A stretch of 32,907 nt of DNA from positions 1-32,907 of the forward strand of contig DYGV01000027.1 of assembly GCA_020724505.1 (NCBI GenBank), given 5' to 3'. The translations under genes and the position numbers were made by a program. This document shows positions 32,114 to 32,907 of the stretch, piece after piece. Within the stretch, counting starts at the first letter, position 1; each line of letters starts with the position of its first letter. The notes under the pieces were generated by a model, which was given only the letters and a program-made list of their open reading frames with translations, had not been told where the DNA came from and searched no databases. Source of the DNA: Anaerolinea thermophila. GTDB lineage: Bacteria; Chloroflexota; Anaerolineae; Anaerolineales; UBA4823.

Positions 32114-32907
32114 TTAGCCACGGTAGGCGCGCACCACCAACACCGCGTTATGTCCACCGAAGCCAAAGGCGTTGTTCAACGCAACGGAGACCTTTGTCTC
32201 TCGCGCTTGGTTGGGGACGTAGTCCAGGTCGCAGCGCGGGTCGGGGGTCTGATAATGGATGGTGGGGGGCAGACAGCCCTCCCGCACCGCTTGCACACAG
32301 AAAATAGTTTCCAACGCGCCAGTGGCGCCCATCATGTGCCCGGTCATGGACTTTGTGGACGAAACCGGGATATGATACGCCTGTTCGCCCAAGGCGGCTT
32401 TGATAGCTTTGGTCTCGGAGATGTCGTTGAGTTCGGTGGCGGTGCCGTGGGCGTTGATGTAACCCACATCTTCGGGGTTCAAGCGGGCGGAAGCCAGCGC
32501 ATTGCGGATCGCCGCCGCGCCGCCGGAGCCATCCTCCGCCGGGGCAGTGATGTGATAGGCGTCGGCGGTGGCGGCGTAACCTGCCAGCTCAGCCAGGATC
32601 TCTGCCCCGCGTTGGCGGGCAAAGCTTTCTCGTTCCAGCACCAGCACCGCAGATCCTTCGCCCATCACCAAGCCGTCGCGGTTCAGATCGAAGGGCGCGG
32701 GGGTCGTCGAATAATCCTCGTTGCGCCGCGACATTGCCCCCACCCGATCGAAAGTAGCGACGCCGATCTCGGTGATTGTGGCTTCGCTGGCGCCGGCGAT
32801 GGCAACGTCAATCACTCCCATCTTGAGCAACATCCAGGCGATGCCAATGCCATCCACGCCCGAGGCGCAGGCGGAGGCAACCGAAAGGCTGGGCCCTTGA
32901 AAGCCAG
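32114..32907 (-). CDS. fabF: 3-oxoacyl-[ACP] synthase II (FabF-type), C-terminal part
   Basis: The C-terminal 260 or so residues of a ketosynthase that condenses malonyl-ACP with acyl-ACP in fatty acid synthesis; the gene begins beyond the right edge. The active-site Cys is in VASACASG just inside the window edge, the first catalytic His in NAHGTATELND and the second in KSMTGHMMGATG, with the conserved Lys beside it. NNAFGFGGHNAVLV near the end is also typical. The family's usual STACAT around the Cys reads SACASG here, a mild variation. Stop TAA at 32114. The convergent tRNA terminator lies 70 bases away. Stand-alone FabF or a module of a larger synthase cannot be told, but the end directly after the KS fold favours FabF. 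Confidence 0.93.
   Translation of the reverse strand, partial: GFQGPSLSVASACASGVDGIGIAWMLLKMGVIDVAIAGASEATITEIGVATFDRVGAMSRRNEDYSTTPAPFDLNRDGLVMGEGSAVLVLERESFARQRGAEILAELAGYAATADAYHITAPAEDGSGGAAAIRNALASARLNPEDVGYINAHGTATELNDISETKAIKAALGEQAYHIPVSSTKSMTGHMMGATGALETIFCVQAVREGCLPPTIHYQTPDPRCDLDYVPNQARETKVSVALNNAFGFGGHNAVLVVRAYRG

Noticed and set aside
1-32907. CRISPR array, insertion sequence or prophage
   Set aside because: No regularly spaced repeats, transposase, integrase or phage structural gene was found in any frame.

Overview
The window reads as a bacterial chromosome segment of moderately high GC. The lineage is most likely Chloroflexota, class Anaerolineae or a relative. This is an inference from gene style: zinc-ribbon/FHA proteins, a Thr/Pro/Ala-rich linker on the sugar-binding lipoprotein, a kinase-LysM-FGE fusion, and long same-strand operons. 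No rRNA or species-level marker is present. Almost everything is on the minus strand; only a DeoR-type regulator and a tRNA-Ser(GCT) are on the plus strand.

Region A (13.77 kb down to 1, running off the left edge) is a dense phospho-signalling operon. In transcription order it encodes an FHA protein, a zinc-ribbon/degenerate-kinase/PP2C fusion, a vWA protein, two zinc-ribbon-FHA proteins, a second PP2C phosphatase, a membrane Ser/Thr kinase with LysM and FGE-like extracellular domains, an ABC exporter with two FHA domains at its N-terminus, a DA1-like LIM/zinc metallopeptidase, a second vWA protein, and the start of a third. A clear promoter (TTGTTA-17-TATAAT) lies in front of the first gene. 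Writer (kinase), erasers (two PP2C), readers (five FHA domains in four proteins), MIDAS scaffolds (three vWA), a transporter and a protease occur together. This is an enlarged relative of the known kinase/PP2C/vWA triads and the best candidate here for an undescribed system.

Region B (13.8-15.1 kb) is a two-gene unit: a C_GCAxxG_C_C family redox-type protein and a TauE/SafE permease. The permease appears to start at a CTG codon overlapping the upstream stop as CTGA.

Region C (30.85 down to 15.23 kb) is a long catabolic operon. Its order is deoxyribose-phosphate aldolase, Gfo/Idh/MocA dehydrogenase, xylose-isomerase-like TIM barrel, ROK sugar kinase, RbsB-like lipoprotein, RbsA-like ATPase, two RbsC-like permeases, SDR, cyclase-family hydrolase, ATP-grasp half of a PEP-synthase-like dikinase, HPr-kinase-like P-loop protein, the phospho-histidine half of the dikinase, and a GntR/FCD regulator. 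The split dikinase with an HprK-like gene between its halves is unusual and recalls phenylphosphate synthase subunits. The operon is headed by a promoter overlapping a perfect 20-bp palindrome, then a leader of about 250 nt ending in an intrinsic-terminator-like hairpin just before deoC. A divergent DeoR-family regulator faces it.

Region D (31.9-32.9 kb) holds tRNA-Ser(GCT) with its terminator and the C-terminal part of a FabF-type ketosynthase running off the right edge. No CRISPR array, insertion sequence or prophage gene was seen.
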